From Gemmatimonadaceae bacterium (GTDB taxonomy: Bacteria > Gemmatimonadota > Gemmatimonadetes > Gemmatimonadales > Gemmatimonadaceae), in NCBI GenBank assembly GCA_025934775.1, contig JAICWO010000004.1:262137-326136 (forward strand): a stretch of DNA of 64,000 bases, written 5' to 3'. Positions 47,301 to 52,258 of the stretch are shown one piece after another (the first letter of the stretch is position 1; every line of letters starts with the position of its first letter). The notes beneath the pieces were generated by a model, which worked only from the letters and a program-made list of their open reading frames with translations, did no database searches and was not told the origin of the DNA. Made by a program: the position numbers and the translations under genes.

Positions 47301-48253
47301 GGGTCGCCGATCGAACGCGCGGTGACCGTCGTCTGGCCGGCGCGAAGCCCTTGCACGGTGCCGCCGCCGATCAGCGAACCAACCGTCGAATCGCCGACGG
47401 ACCACGAAACCTGCTCGCCGGGGATCGCCGAGCCGAGGGCGTCGACGACGCTCGCGGTGTAGCTCGCGATGTCGCCTGGCTTGGCGAGCGTGATGGCGGG
47501 CGGCGTGATGATGACGCGCGCGCGCTTCGGCAGCACGAGCGCCGGCGCGGTGTCCGCGTGTGCGCCCACCGCCGCGACGATGCGCGCGGTACCGGGCGTC
47601 TTGGCGTGAATCAGGCCGAACGCGTCGATCGAGGCGACGTTCGCGTCGAGCGAGCTCCAGATGATGCGCGTCTTGTCGCTGCCGCCGTCGACCGTCGCGG
47701 TCGCGAGCAGGCTGTCGCCTTCGAGCTCGTTCTTGAGCGGCTTTACAATGTGCACCCCGGTGACGTCGAAGTTGTCGAGCGGACCGGGGTAGAGGTCGAT
47801 GTTGATCTGCCGGAAGTCGCCGGGCGTGAGCTGGAGACCCTGGACGCGGCCGGAGTACTGCACGATCTCGCCACCAGCGATGTGGTTGGCGAGCTCCAAG
47901 GTCATGTGGGTGGTCGTCGTCTGCGCGCCCGGAAGGTGCACGGGGAGCGAGAAGTCGAACGAGCTCTTGGCGGGGTCGAGATCCTGGTCGATCGTACCGA
48001 TCGTGGCGCCGGACGCGTCATAGACGCGCGCGCGGATGAAATTGATCGGTTGTGAGTTGGGCGCTCCCAGATAGACGACGCGCGTGCCGAGCGCGAGGGA
48101 GGCTGTGAACTGGGCAGCGCCTGGAGAGAGGCGAGTCGTCGGCCCGGTGACACCGCCGTCGGTGCAGGAGATGACGGCAATGACGAGCGCTGCGCAAAAG
48201 CTGCCAAGTTTCGCGGCGGCGCGACGCGCCACGCGCTTATGAGCGGACGACAA
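32381..48253 (-). CDS. Giant surface lipoprotein of about 5290 residues with tandem Ig-like repeats
   Basis: One uninterrupted 15.9-kb frame. The N-terminus is a lipoprotein signal with Cys30 in VISC. Residues about 30-625 hold a unique domain and three or four Big_2/invasin-like domains. From about 626 to 4960 two Ig-like modules alternate about 20 times: module A (starts Y-V/L-VTSSAS, contains TVTITAQLADAS and TWSSTNGGSF) and module B (TSTLAVGSTSLLTNG type, contains VTVKDANGNV and a C-x4-C pair in SCTNGVCTATY). A third module C (about 113 residues, PGE...GKTG) is inserted three times. A fibronectin type III domain follows (about 4961-5055), then a 235-residue C-terminal domain of unknown type. 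The start is a TTG at 48253 or a GTG at 48232. The likely role is adhesion or a surface filament. Confidence 0.93.
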   Translation of the reverse strand: MSSAHKRVARRAAAKLGSFCAALVIAVISCTDGGVTGPTTRLSPGAAQFTASLALGTRVVYLGAPNSQPINFIRARVYDASGATIGTIDQDLDPAKSSFDFSLPVHLPGAQTTTTHMTLELANHIAGGEIVQYSGRVQGLQLTPGDFRQINIDLYPGPLDNFDVTGVHIVKPLKNELEGDSLLATATVDGGSDKTRIIWSSLDANVASIDAFGLIHAKTPGTARIVAAVGAHADTAPALVLPKRARVIITPPAITLAKPGDIASYTASVVDALGSAIPGEQVSWSVGDSTVGSLIGGGTVQGLRAGQTTVTARSIGDPTLAATATVTVSSPNPFLAKLEITPADATLHTVGTTQAYAVTARDATGAALSGVVVKWSSSDASIATLDANGVATAKSRGVATITASSDSVSASATLHVVPNATDIVLVGGDAQTGVVGATAPKPLSVRVVDAEKNPVAGVAVNFGTSSAGGALSPKVATTDASGLAQATWTFGTITGTQTATASVDSLHGSPVVFTAKVGPSSATQLALIVPPSDTAVTRAAFARQPVVALRDSLGNDVAVPGVVVTTAISGGGTLSHDSATTDGLGHATFSGLAIDGSIGVKALTFASGTLTPAHANVTLLAGPPAMYVVTPAATSSVVGGSIAITAQVMDASGNPLKLVGRTITWSSTNGGSFSSATSTTDANGQATVTFTVSKIAGTTHTVTATDASSVTGTSAGISTTVGAPSPATTTVTVGSGAVLTNGTTTIAVTVRDAFGNVVTGATPSDFNVTTGIGTIGTFTCTSGVCTATFTAPASAGTASVSVQVGGTSIATAPPTITVSQPAPVAAKYVVTSSASSPIAGSAVTITAQLTDAGGGPIAVAGRVITWSSTNGGSFAAATSTTDAGGKATVAFTTSTVAGTVHAVTATDASNLSGTTANITTVVGAPSAATSTLSVGSTSLLTNGTTTVTITVKDANGNIITAATPADVSVSADLGTLGTFTCTNAVCTATYTASATAGTASLTAKIGGTNLPGSPTAITTAAPAPVPTQYLVTSSASPVVAGSTVTITAQLADASSNPVKTAGRTITWSSTNGGSFASATSTTDANGHATVTFATSTTASVTHTVKAIDASALTGTSAGIVTTFGAASATTTTVSVGSTSVGVNGTTTVTITVKDANGNVVTNAAPSAITLATDAGTLGTVSCTNGVCTATFTAPGAPATANISAKLGSASVSGSPVAVIVSAGAAARYLVTSSASSVTDGGTVTITSQLIDAGNNPVATSGRVVTWSSTNGGSFATATSNTDASGKATVVFTTSTVAGTVHTVTATDASSLTGTSGNITTTLGAPNAATSTLVVGSTSLLTNGTTTVTITVKDANGNIITSATPADVVTTVDLGTLGTVGCTNGVCTATYTAPAGAGTASLTAKIGGSSISGSPKTIAISVPAPTAAKYVVTSSASSVVAGNTATITAQLADASGSAIATSGKTVTWSSTNGGSFSAPTSTTDAAGQATVTFTTSTVAATVHTVSATDGSLSGTTSNITTTFGAVSAATSTLAISPSSVAVNGTATITVTVKDANGNVVTNATPSVVTLAVDAGSLGTVSCTNGVCTATFTAPGAPTTVNISAKIGGTNISGSPASETITAGAAAKYLVTSSANSVTDGSTVTIAAQLEDGSNNSVKTAGRTITWSSTNGGSFASATSTTDVNGQASVVFTASPVAGTVHTVTATDGSSVTGTSGNITTTFGAPSAATSTLSVGSTSLLTNGTTTVTITVKDANGNVITTATPSDVTTAVGVGSIGTLSCTSGICTATYTAPASAGGASLTAKIGGTNISGSPKAITISTPAPTAAKYVVTSSASSVVAGNTATITAQLADVSGNPVATAGKTVTWSSTNGGSFSAASSTTDAAGQATVTFTTSTTAGTVHTVSATDGSLNGTSTSITTTFGAPAATTSTLAVAPSSIAVSGTATITVTVKDANGNVVTNATSSAIAVATDVGSLGTVSCTSGVCTATYTAPSTAGNASITAKIGGTNVSGSAASETIAAGAASKYVVTSSASSVTDGGSVTITAQLADGSNNSVKTAGRTITWSSTNGGSFASATSTTDANGRATVTFTASTVAGTAHTVTATDGSSITGTSGSITTIAGPFAKVQILVPGEAASAGSATGKTGAPSAQTSGTGFTVTVNAVDANWNVVSSTDNVAITSSDGAATLPANGALVAGTKTFNVTLNTVGSKTVTASDATDGTKTASTSPNINVSTGAPSAATSTLAVGSTSLLTNGTTTVTITVKDANGNVITTATSSDVTAAVDLGTLGTVSCTNGVCTATYTAPGTAATASLTAKIGATNISGSPKTLTISAPAPTATKYVVTSSASSVIAGNTVTITAQLADASGNVIATSGKTVTWSSTNGGSFSAASSVTDAAGQATVTFTSSTTAGTVHTVTGTDGVLSGTSGNITTTFGAASAATSTLAIAPTSIAIDGTSTITVTVKDANSNVVTNATSSAFALATDVGSIGTVNCTSGVCTATYTAPASTGTASITAKIGGTNVSGSAAAETITAGAAAKYLVTSSASSVTDGGTVTITAQLADASGNAVATSGRVVTWSSTNGGSFSTATSTTDVSGKATVTFTVSTTAGTVHTVTGTDASSLTGTSGNITTTLGAPSAATSTLAVGSMSLLTNGTTSMTITVKDANGNVITTATSSDVATAVDLGTLGTVSCTSGICTATYTAPASAGGASLTAKIGGTNISGSPKTLTISTPAPTPAKYVVTSSASSVIAGNTVTITAQLADASGAAISTAGKTVTWSSTNAGSFSAATSTTDAAGQATVTFTTSAVAATVHTVTGTDAGSLTGTTSNITTTFGAANAGTSTLSVSPSSVAVNGTASVTVTIKDANGNVVTNAAPSAFALTADVGSLGTASCTNGVCTATYTAPSSTGSASIAAKIGGTNISGSAATETITAGAASKYLVTSSASSVTDGGTVTITAQLADASNNAVKTAGRTITWSSTNGGSFSSATSTTDVNGQATVTFTTSTVAATVHTVTATDGASLTGTSGNITTTLGAPSATTSTLAVGSTSLLTNGTTTATITIKDANGNVITSAASSDVATAVDVGSLGTVSCTSGVCTATYTAPASAGSASLTAKIGGTNISGSPKAITISTPAPTAAKYVVTSSASTPIAGANVTITAQLADASGNAISTSGKAVTWSSTNGGSFSAASSTTDAAGQATVTFTTSNTAGTVHTVTASDGVLSGTSANITTTFGAPSATTTTLSVGSTSVAVNGTTTATVTVKDANGNVVTNAAPSAISLATDAGSLGTVSCTIGVCTATFTAPATPTTANISAKIGVASVSGSPVAVTITAGAASKYLVTSSASSVTDGGTVTITAQLVDAGSNPVATSGRVVTWSSTNGGSFSAATSNTDASGKATVTFTTSTVAGTVHTVTGTDGSSLTGTSGNITTTFGAPSATTSTLAVGSTSLLTNGTTTVTITVKDANGNVITTATSSDIATAVDLGTLGTVSCTSGVCTATYTAPASAGSASLTAKIGGANISGSPKAITISTPAPTATKYVVTSSASSVIAGNTVTITAQLADASGNAVTTAGKTVTWSSTNGGSFTAASSVTDAAGQATVTFTTSTTSGTVHTVTGTDGVLSGTSGNITTTFGAASAATSTLAVAPSSIAVSGTATITVTVKDANGNVVTNATSSAFALATDVGSIGTVSCTSGVCTATYTAPASTGNASITAKIGGTNISGSAASETITAGAATKYLVTSSASSVTDGGTVTITAQLADASSNSVKTAGRTITWSSTNGGSFSAPTTNTDNNGQATVTFTVSSVAGTVHTVTATDASSLTGTSGNITAVVGAATKLQVLLPGETAVPGTLNGKTGTPSSQTAGSSVTVTVKAVDAHWNVVSTSTPTVALTTTDGAATLPANAALVSGTQTFSVTLKTAGAQTVTATDQASTGALSAGTSASVTVTAGSASATTSTLAVGSTSLLTNGTTSVTITVKDASGNVITSATSSDVTVAVDAGSVGTVSCTNGVCTATYTAPASAGTASLTAKIGATNISGSPKAITISAPAPTATKYVVTSSASSVIAGNTVTITAQLADASGNPVTTAGKTVTWSSTNGGSFSAATSTTDAAGQATVTFTTSTTAATVHTVTGTDGVLSGTSGNITTTFGAPTATTSTLAVAPSSIAINGTATVTVTVRDANSNVVTNATSSAFALATDVGSIGTVSCTSGVCTATYTAPSTTGSASITAKIGGTNVSGSAAAETITAGAAAKYLVTSSASSVTDGSTVTITAQLADASGNSVSTSGRVVTWSSTNGGSFSASTSNTDASGKATVTFTVSTTAGTVHTVTGTDASSLTGTSGNITTTFGAPSAATSTLAVGSTSLLTNGTTSVTITVKDANGNVITTATSSDVTVAVDAGSVGTLSCTSGGCTATYTAPASAGSASLTAKIGGANISGSAKTLTISAPAPTATQYVITPSASSVIAGNTVTITAQLADVSGNPVTTAGKTVTWSSTNGGSFSAASSTTDAAGQATVTFTTSTTSGTVHTVTGSDGVLTGTSGNITTTFGAATATTTTLAVSPTSVAASGTATITVTVKDANSNIVTNATSSAFALATDVGSIGTVSCTSGVCTATYTAPSTTGTASITAKIGGTNVSGSAAAETITAGAASKYLVTSSASSVTDGGTVTITAQLADANNNSVATAGRTITWSSTNGGSFSASTSNTDVTGKATVTITTSKVAGTVHTVTATDGSSLTGTSGTITTTAGAFAQLQLLVPGETAAPGTTTGKTGTPSGQASGAAFTVTVNAVDANWNVVSSTDNVALTSSDGAATLPANGALVAGTKTFSVTLNTVGSKTVTASDATDGTKTASTSPSITVSAGAASATTSTLAVGATALNGGQTTTITVTVKDAAGNTVTTATSSTFSLTTDLGSIGTVSCTSGVCTATYSASAAGTATITATIGGTNISGSPASITVTIANAPSAPLNPAVSYNQVDATNQTATFTWSAPTTLGTPALTDYVIEYKKSSDASYTTWTHSASTATSAAITGLANKTTYNFRVAATNTAGTGPYSSVVTATTTGPSERLQCQTAGNSNANSSSASVVPCSGVQVGNIIVIPVSVANSGTPVTITSADGFTKLSDVENSLVTHNNYQTTIFYKIADASDVSRSTAYSFSWSGTAKNVITLVAYKNVDGSAPSITSSTGNTTTITAPSSPNMTATSHTLLYFFIQNVQMSSTTPSISEWSLTTGGASSTDLFKNTTAGSNNNNALGILTGDIDKFSAGTTTTTETAGLTANAAAAPWVAIVLGIHP
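33684..34018 (-). repeat. Module C, copy 3, in the giant gene
   Basis: About 112 codons inserted between an A and a B module, close to the C-terminal end. By eye the DNA is nearly identical to copy 1 at 41553-41890, about 7.9 kb away. Confidence 0.75.
36411..36755 (-). repeat. Module C, copy 2, in the giant gene
   Basis: It sits in the same place between A and B modules as copies 1 and 3, but its sequence is clearly more diverged (DAHWNVVSTSTPTVALTT where the others have DANWNVVSSTDNVA). Confidence 0.7.
41553..41890 (-). repeat. Module C, copy 1, in the giant gene
   Basis: About 113 codons between an A module and an LLTNG-type B module. Key words are PGEAASAG, VDANWNVVSSTDN and TVTASDATDGTKTAS. 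It pairs with copy 3 as a recent duplicate. Confidence 0.75.
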
Positions 48254-48434
48254 TGAAGGTTTGGGTAGAGCGAGCGGTCCGTCGTCGGACCGGCAGCGCG
48301 TGGGGCAGGAACGACTACGACGTGGTGATGATCGATGCCTGTCGAGTAATGGCTCCGATCAAACGCGACGGAATTTAAAGTCTAATGCGACTTTCGCCAG
48401 TGAAATTATTTTACGGCCATGAATTGCCCCCGGT
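48254..48434 (-). promoter_or_regulatory. Upstream region of the giant lipoprotein gene
   Basis: This 181-bp gap contains the AT-rich segment 48371-48435, which on the minus strand includes GTAAAATAATTT and ACTTTAAATTCC, the best -10-like words. The leader would be about 100-140 nt. No clear -35 is seen. Confidence 0.4.
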
Positions 48435-48800
48435 TCATTCATTAGAGTGCCCATCGCGCGGGCGGGGCTCACCGGCCTTGAACAAGCGATCCGTGACTTC
48501 GCGGACGCGTCGTCGTCTCGCGGAATCGGCGTTCGCCGAATCCATGTACCGCTCGAGCACCGCGATCGCGGCGTCGACCTCGGCGGAGGTCACGGCGCCC
48601 GGCGTGTTGCGCTCGCGCAAGTACCAGACATTCAGCTTGGTGCGCGAGCGGCTGTAGGGCGCGCGGCCCTTTAGAAAACTATCAAGGCCGCTCTTGCTGA
48701 CACCGATGTCGTCGGCGGTGGCGCGGAGCGAGGTCTCGTCGACGCGCTTGCGAACGAGCTTGCGGATCGCGGCCAAGTCGAACGCGGGCTTACTCGGCAT
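48435..48800 (-). CDS. Small helix-turn-helix DNA-binding protein
   Basis: 121 residues. SLRATADDIGVSKSGLDSFLKGRAPYSRSR (about 24-53) is an Xre/resolvase-like helix-turn-helix in which GVSKSGLDSFLKG is the recognition helix region. The rest is a charged helical tail. It lies just upstream of the giant lipoprotein gene on the same strand and could control it, or the divergent zinc-ribbon gene, from the palindrome at 48805-48822. No partner or ligand domain is visible. Confidence 0.75.
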   Translation of the reverse strand: MPSKPAFDLAAIRKLVRKRVDETSLRATADDIGVSKSGLDSFLKGRAPYSRSRTKLNVWYLRERNTPGAVTSAEVDAAIAVLERYMDSANADSARRRRVREVTDRLFKAGEPRPRDGHSNE

Positions 48801-48804
48801 TGAC

Positions 48805-48822
48805 GAATGCCGGCCCGCATTC
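48805..48822. promoter_or_regulatory. Palindrome between divergent small genes
   Basis: GAATGC and GCATTC are separated by 6 bases. The site begins 5 bases from the HTH gene start and 19 bases from the zinc-ribbon start, a natural place for an autoregulatory operator. Confidence 0.4.
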
Positions 48823-48840
48823 TAGGATAGTGTCCGACTT

Positions 48841-49125
48841 GTGTCCGAGTTTCTGATGAATACACGGGGGAGCTTACCGAGCCCGCTCGCGAGCCGCAAC
48901 TTGGCGACGGCGGTGTGGGAGCGGCCGGAGAGCGGCTACCGCGCGCGGCGGTGCACCGGCTGCGGGCGGACGGACGTGGAGGTCGCGGAGTTCCGATGCG
49001 TGTGGTCCGACGCGCGGACGACCACGGAGTGGCACTGCGAGGCGTGCGTGCGGGTGTGGCAGCCGCAGCTCCGCGCGCTCGGAGGGAGGATCGAGCGGGT
49101 GGGGCCCGCATCCAGCGAGCAGTGA
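48841..49125 (+). CDS. Small zinc-ribbon-like protein
   Basis: 94 residues from a GTG at 48841 (ATG at 48856 also possible). RRCTGCGRTDVEV and WHCEACVRVW give two C-x2-C pairs about 30 residues apart, with one more cysteine (FRCVW) between, typical of a zinc ribbon. Flanking residues are basic and aromatic. Function unknown. It is divergent from the HTH gene and may be an independent short transcript. Confidence 0.6.
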   Translation: MSEFLMNTRGSLPSPLASRNLATAVWERPESGYRARRCTGCGRTDVEVAEFRCVWSDARTTTEWHCEACVRVWQPQLRALGGRIERVGPASSEQ

Positions 49126-49222
49126 GCTCGCGCCGCTGTGCGGCGCGACTACCGATCTCGATCCCGCGCGTACTATTCTTAGGCCACATGGTCATCCGGC
49201 TTGTCCGGCCAGCCGCGTGAAG

Positions 49223-49273
49223 GTGAGATCCTATCACGACATGGCGCCCGGGCGAGCGGACGACGGATCTCAC
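49223..49273 (+). promoter_or_regulatory. Leader hairpin before the aminotransferase gene
   Basis: GTGAGATCC (49223-49231) and GGATCTCAC (49265-49273) form a 9-bp perfect stem around a GC-rich loop, ending 6 bases before the ribosome site AAGGA at 49279-49283. It could influence translation of the polysaccharide locus. Confidence 0.4.
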
Positions 49274-49290
49274 GTCTGAAAGGAAGCTGT

Positions 49291-50439
49291 GTGACACGCC
49301 GGATCTATCTCTCCGTTCCACACATGAGCGGGACCGAGTTGCAGTACGTGAAGGAAGCGTTCGACTCGAACTGGCTTTCGTCGGTTGGTCCCAACCTCGA
49401 TGCGTTCGAGGCCGCCATGTCAGCGCGGCTGGCCGGCCGTCACGCGTTGGCGGTCTCGAGCGGAACGGCTGCTCTGCATCTGATCCTGCGTTACCTGGGC
49501 GTCGGCGCCGGCGATCGAGTCGCGGTTTCCACGTTGACGTTCGCGGGGTCGGTGTTTCCGATCTTGTATCAGGGTGCAATCCCCGTGTTTCTCGACAGCG
49601 AGACCGAGTCGGGAAACCTCGACCCGGCGCTCGTCGAGGAATATCTGGCCGCCGCGCAACGCCGCGGACGCCTTCCGCGCGCACTGATCGCGGTGCATCT
49701 GTACGGCCAACACTGCGACATCGACTCGATCGCCCAGATCTGTCGCAACTACGGTGTCGCGTTGGTCGAAGACGCCGCGGAGTCGCTCGGAGCGACCTAT
49801 CGCGGACGACAGACCGCGACGACGGCTGATTTCGCCGCGCTCAGCTTCAACGGCAACAAGATCATCACGACGACCGGCGGCGGCATGGTCATCGCGCGCG
49901 ACGAGAACGCGATTGCCACGATGAAGAAATGGGCGAATCAGGCGCGTGAGCCCGCAATCGAATATCGCCACTCCGAAGTCGGTTACAACTATCGCATGAG
50001 CAACGTGCTGGCTGGCATCGGACGCGGCCAGCTCGAAGTGCTCGACGATCGCGTTGCCGCGCGACGGCGCGTCGCGATGCAGTACGCCGACGCTCTCGAG
50101 GGCACGGGGCTTCGACTACAGAATGAAGCCGCGTGGGGCACGCATTCGCGATGGCTCACGGTCATGTACCTGGATCCCGCCGAGACGCGCGTGAAGCCGC
50201 TCGATCTCGTGCAGTCGCTTGCCGCGTACGACATCGAGGCGCGGCCGGTGTGGCGTCCAATGCATCAGCAGGAGCTGTTCAAGGACGCGGAGTCGATCGG
50301 TGGGGCGGTGGCCGACGAATTATTCGCGACGGGGATCTGCCTGCCGTCCTCGTCGTCGCTCACTGATGCGGATCTGGATCGGGTGATCTCGGCGGTTCGC
50401 GAGACGCTGGCTCGCTCGCCCGTGGAAGCGCCCCTGTAA
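49291..50439 (+). CDS. DegT/DnrJ/EryC1/StrS (PglE-like) sugar aminotransferase
   Basis: 382 residues, GTG start with AAGGA 7 bases upstream. It begins IYLSVPHMSGTELQYVKEAF; SSGTAALHL near 62-70 binds PLP phosphate, EDAAESLG near 162-169 holds the PLP-contacting Asp, and SFNGNKIITTTGGG near 186-199 holds the Schiff-base lysine. Such enzymes aminate 4-keto sugars (as PglE does in bacillosamine synthesis) or keto-cyclitols. Its last 80 bases overlap the convergent sugar-transferase gene. With PglC- and PglD-like genes nearby, a 4-amino sugar is the simplest product. Confidence 0.92.
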   Translation: MTRRIYLSVPHMSGTELQYVKEAFDSNWLSSVGPNLDAFEAAMSARLAGRHALAVSSGTAALHLILRYLGVGAGDRVAVSTLTFAGSVFPILYQGAIPVFLDSETESGNLDPALVEEYLAAAQRRGRLPRALIAVHLYGQHCDIDSIAQICRNYGVALVEDAAESLGATYRGRQTATTADFAALSFNGNKIITTTGGGMVIARDENAIATMKKWANQAREPAIEYRHSEVGYNYRMSNVLAGIGRGQLEVLDDRVAARRRVAMQYADALEGTGLRLQNEAAWGTHSRWLTVMYLDPAETRVKPLDLVQSLAAYDIEARPVWRPMHQQELFKDAESIGGAVADELFATGICLPSSSSLTDADLDRVISAVRETLARSPVEAPL

Positions 50440-51058
50440 AGGCGGGCATCGTGGCGTGGCCCGCCGCGGAGATCCCGCGCCGGGTCAGGACCGCGCTCAC
50501 CGTGGAGATGAGAATACTCAGATCGAGCGCGAGCGACGCGCGCTCGACGTAGCGCACATCCAGCTCCAGTCGCTCGTCCCATGACGACGCGTTCCGGCCG
50601 GAGACCTGCGCAAGTCCGGTGACGCCGGGCCGCACCTCGTGCCGCCGTCGTTGCCGCGCGCTGTACAGCGGCAAATACTGGGGCAGCAGCGGCCGCGGGC
50701 CGACGAGGCTCATGTCGCCGATGAGTACATTCCAAAGCTCGGGCAATTCGTCGAGCGACGTCGCGCGCAGCGTATTTCCAAATCGCGTCAGCCGCTCCCC
50801 GTCCGGAAGCAGGCGACCGTCCGATCCGCGCGCGTCGATCATCGTGCGGAACTTCACGAGTCGAAACAGCCGCCCGTTCAATCCCGGCCGCTCCTGCGTG
50901 AACAGGATCGGACGGCCGATCCTGATGCCAACGAGCAATGCCGTGATGGCGAGCAGCGGCAGCCAGAGCGGGGCGGTGAGAAGCGTCAGTGTGAGATCGA
51001 GCGCCCGCTTGCCGCGATATCCAGCGCGCGGCACGCCGTCTTCCCCGCTCAACCCCAT
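50360..51058 (-). CDS. PglC/WcaJ-like sugar-phosphate transferase (monotopic phosphoglycosyltransferase)
   Basis: 232 residues. KRALDLTLTLLTAPLWLPLL (17-36) is the re-entrant membrane helix; QERPGLNGRLFRLVKFRTM, then SLDELPELWNVLIGDMSLVGPRP with the catalytic Asp-Glu, and RPGVTGLAQVSGRN are all in order. It transfers a phospho-sugar from a UDP sugar to undecaprenyl phosphate, the first membrane step of glycan assembly. The start overlaps the SDR stop by 10 bases. The last 30 residues are a Pro/Arg/Ser-rich tail in the stretch shared with the opposite gene. Confidence 0.92.
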   Translation of the reverse strand: MGLSGEDGVPRAGYRGKRALDLTLTLLTAPLWLPLLAITALLVGIRIGRPILFTQERPGLNGRLFRLVKFRTMIDARGSDGRLLPDGERLTRFGNTLRATSLDELPELWNVLIGDMSLVGPRPLLPQYLPLYSARQRRRHEVRPGVTGLAQVSGRNASSWDERLELDVRYVERASLALDLSILISTVSAVLTRRGISAAGHATMPAFTGALPRASEPASREPPRSPDPDPHQ

Positions 51059-51801
51059 GCGGACCCGGGGTCCTGGACGATCAGCTTTCCCCCGGTGACG
51101 TCGAGGTTCACACCGGTGATGTAGGACGACGTGTCAGACGCGAGGAACAGCACGGCCGCGGCCACTTCGGCGGTCGATCCCGTGCGCCGGAGACTGATCG
51201 ACTCGAGCATGCGCGCTTCGTTCCGATCGAGCGCGGGGCGTGTCATGCGGGTCGGGATGACACCGGGACTGAACGCATTCACGCGGATTTGCCACGGGGC
51301 CCACTCCGCCGCCATGCTCCGGGTCAGCGACACCAGCGCCGCCTTCGTCGCGGCATAGACACCGTGCCCAACGCTCGGCAGTGTCGCCGCAAACGATGCC
51401 GCGTTGACGATGGCGCCCCCGCCGCGGGGTTTCATATGCCGCGCAAATCGCTGCGACAGGCGGAATGTTGCCCGGACGTTCGTGTCGAACATCTCGACCC
51501 AATCATCGTCGCTCGCCTCGAGCAAATGCGCGCGCCGCATGACGCCGGCATTGTTGACCAGCACGTGCATACGCTCGCCGCGCGCCTCGAGCTCGTCGAG
51601 CTTGCGCTCGAGCGGTTCCAGTTTGCGAATGTCGCAAGCGAGCCATTCGACGCCGTCGATCGCCGCGTCGCCCTCGGGGCCCTGGCGGCTGATCGCGAGG
51701 ACCTGAGCACCGGCGTTCGCGAACGCCCGCACGATGTCGAGTCCGATCCCCTGAGCGGCGCCGGTGACCGTGACGCGCTTTCCCGCGAGGTCAGGGTACA
51801 T
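51049..51801 (-). CDS. Short-chain dehydrogenase/reductase
   Basis: 250 residues. VTGAAQGIG (12-20) binds the cofactor, NNAGVM is near 83-88, and the Ser/Tyr/Lys set is in NAASFAAT and VYAATKAAL. FSPGVIPTRM and the C-terminal TGVNLDVTGG are usual for classical SDRs. In this operon it probably reduces or oxidises the product of the AroB-like cyclase, which is inference. The ATG overlaps the end of the VOC gene by 11 bases. Confidence 0.92.
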   Translation of the reverse strand: MYPDLAGKRVTVTGAAQGIGLDIVRAFANAGAQVLAISRQGPEGDAAIDGVEWLACDIRKLEPLERKLDELEARGERMHVLVNNAGVMRRAHLLEASDDDWVEMFDTNVRATFRLSQRFARHMKPRGGGAIVNAASFAATLPSVGHGVYAATKAALVSLTRSMAAEWAPWQIRVNAFSPGVIPTRMTRPALDRNEARMLESISLRRTGSTAEVAAAVLFLASDTSSYITGVNLDVTGGKLIVQDPGSAWG

Positions 51802-52258
51802 GCGTCGAGACACGCTCGTTTGCCGCGGCCGCCGAGAAGATCTCGATCGTGTTCCCGTCCGGATCCTCGAAGTAGAGAACCTGTCGGCCGCGATTCGGCC
51901 CGGCGGGCACCGTCGACGGCTCGCCCGAGAACGTGACCGCTCGAGCGCGAAGGTCCGCGACGAGGCTGTCGAAGTTGTCGACCACGAAACAGACGTGCGC
52001 GCTGCCGACGTTGCACGTTCGCGTATCGAGTTTGACGCCTGGCGGCGAGAGATACTGGATGAGCTCCACGGCGGCGTTGGGCGCGCCAAGATACGCGATG
52101 CGCAGCTCCGCGCCCGGAATCCCGGTCACGCGTTCCGAGAACTCGCGATCGCGAGCCGCGAGACTCACGAGCTTCAGTCCGAGCACGTCGCGATAGAACT
52201 CCACCGATGCGTCCAGATTGGACACTGTGAAGCTCATGTGGTTCATCTCGAGGATCAC
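51791..52258 (-). CDS. VOC-family (glyoxalase/dioxygenase fold) metalloprotein
   Basis: 155 residues. The GTG at 52258 shares a GTGA with the stop of the cyclase gene. MNHMSFTVSNLDASVEFYRDVLGL at the start, GSAHVCFVVDN in the middle and FEDPDGNTIEIF near the end give the His, His and Glu ligands of the two paired beta-alpha-beta-beta-beta units. The reaction could be isomerisation, epimerisation or lyase chemistry on the cyclase product. Tight coupling between cyclase and SDR genes suggests one pathway. Confidence 0.88.
   Translation of the reverse strand: MILEMNHMSFTVSNLDASVEFYRDVLGLKLVSLAARDREFSERVTGIPGAELRIAYLGAPNAAVELIQYLSPPGVKLDTRTCNVGSAHVCFVVDNFDSLVADLRARAVTFSGEPSTVPAGPNRGRQVLYFEDPDGNTIEIFSAAAANERVSTHVP

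Noticed and set aside
49126..49290. Gene in the gap before the aminotransferase
   Set aside because: Only short frames with no ribosome site; the segment is better explained as promoter (TACTAT near 49168) and leader hairpin.
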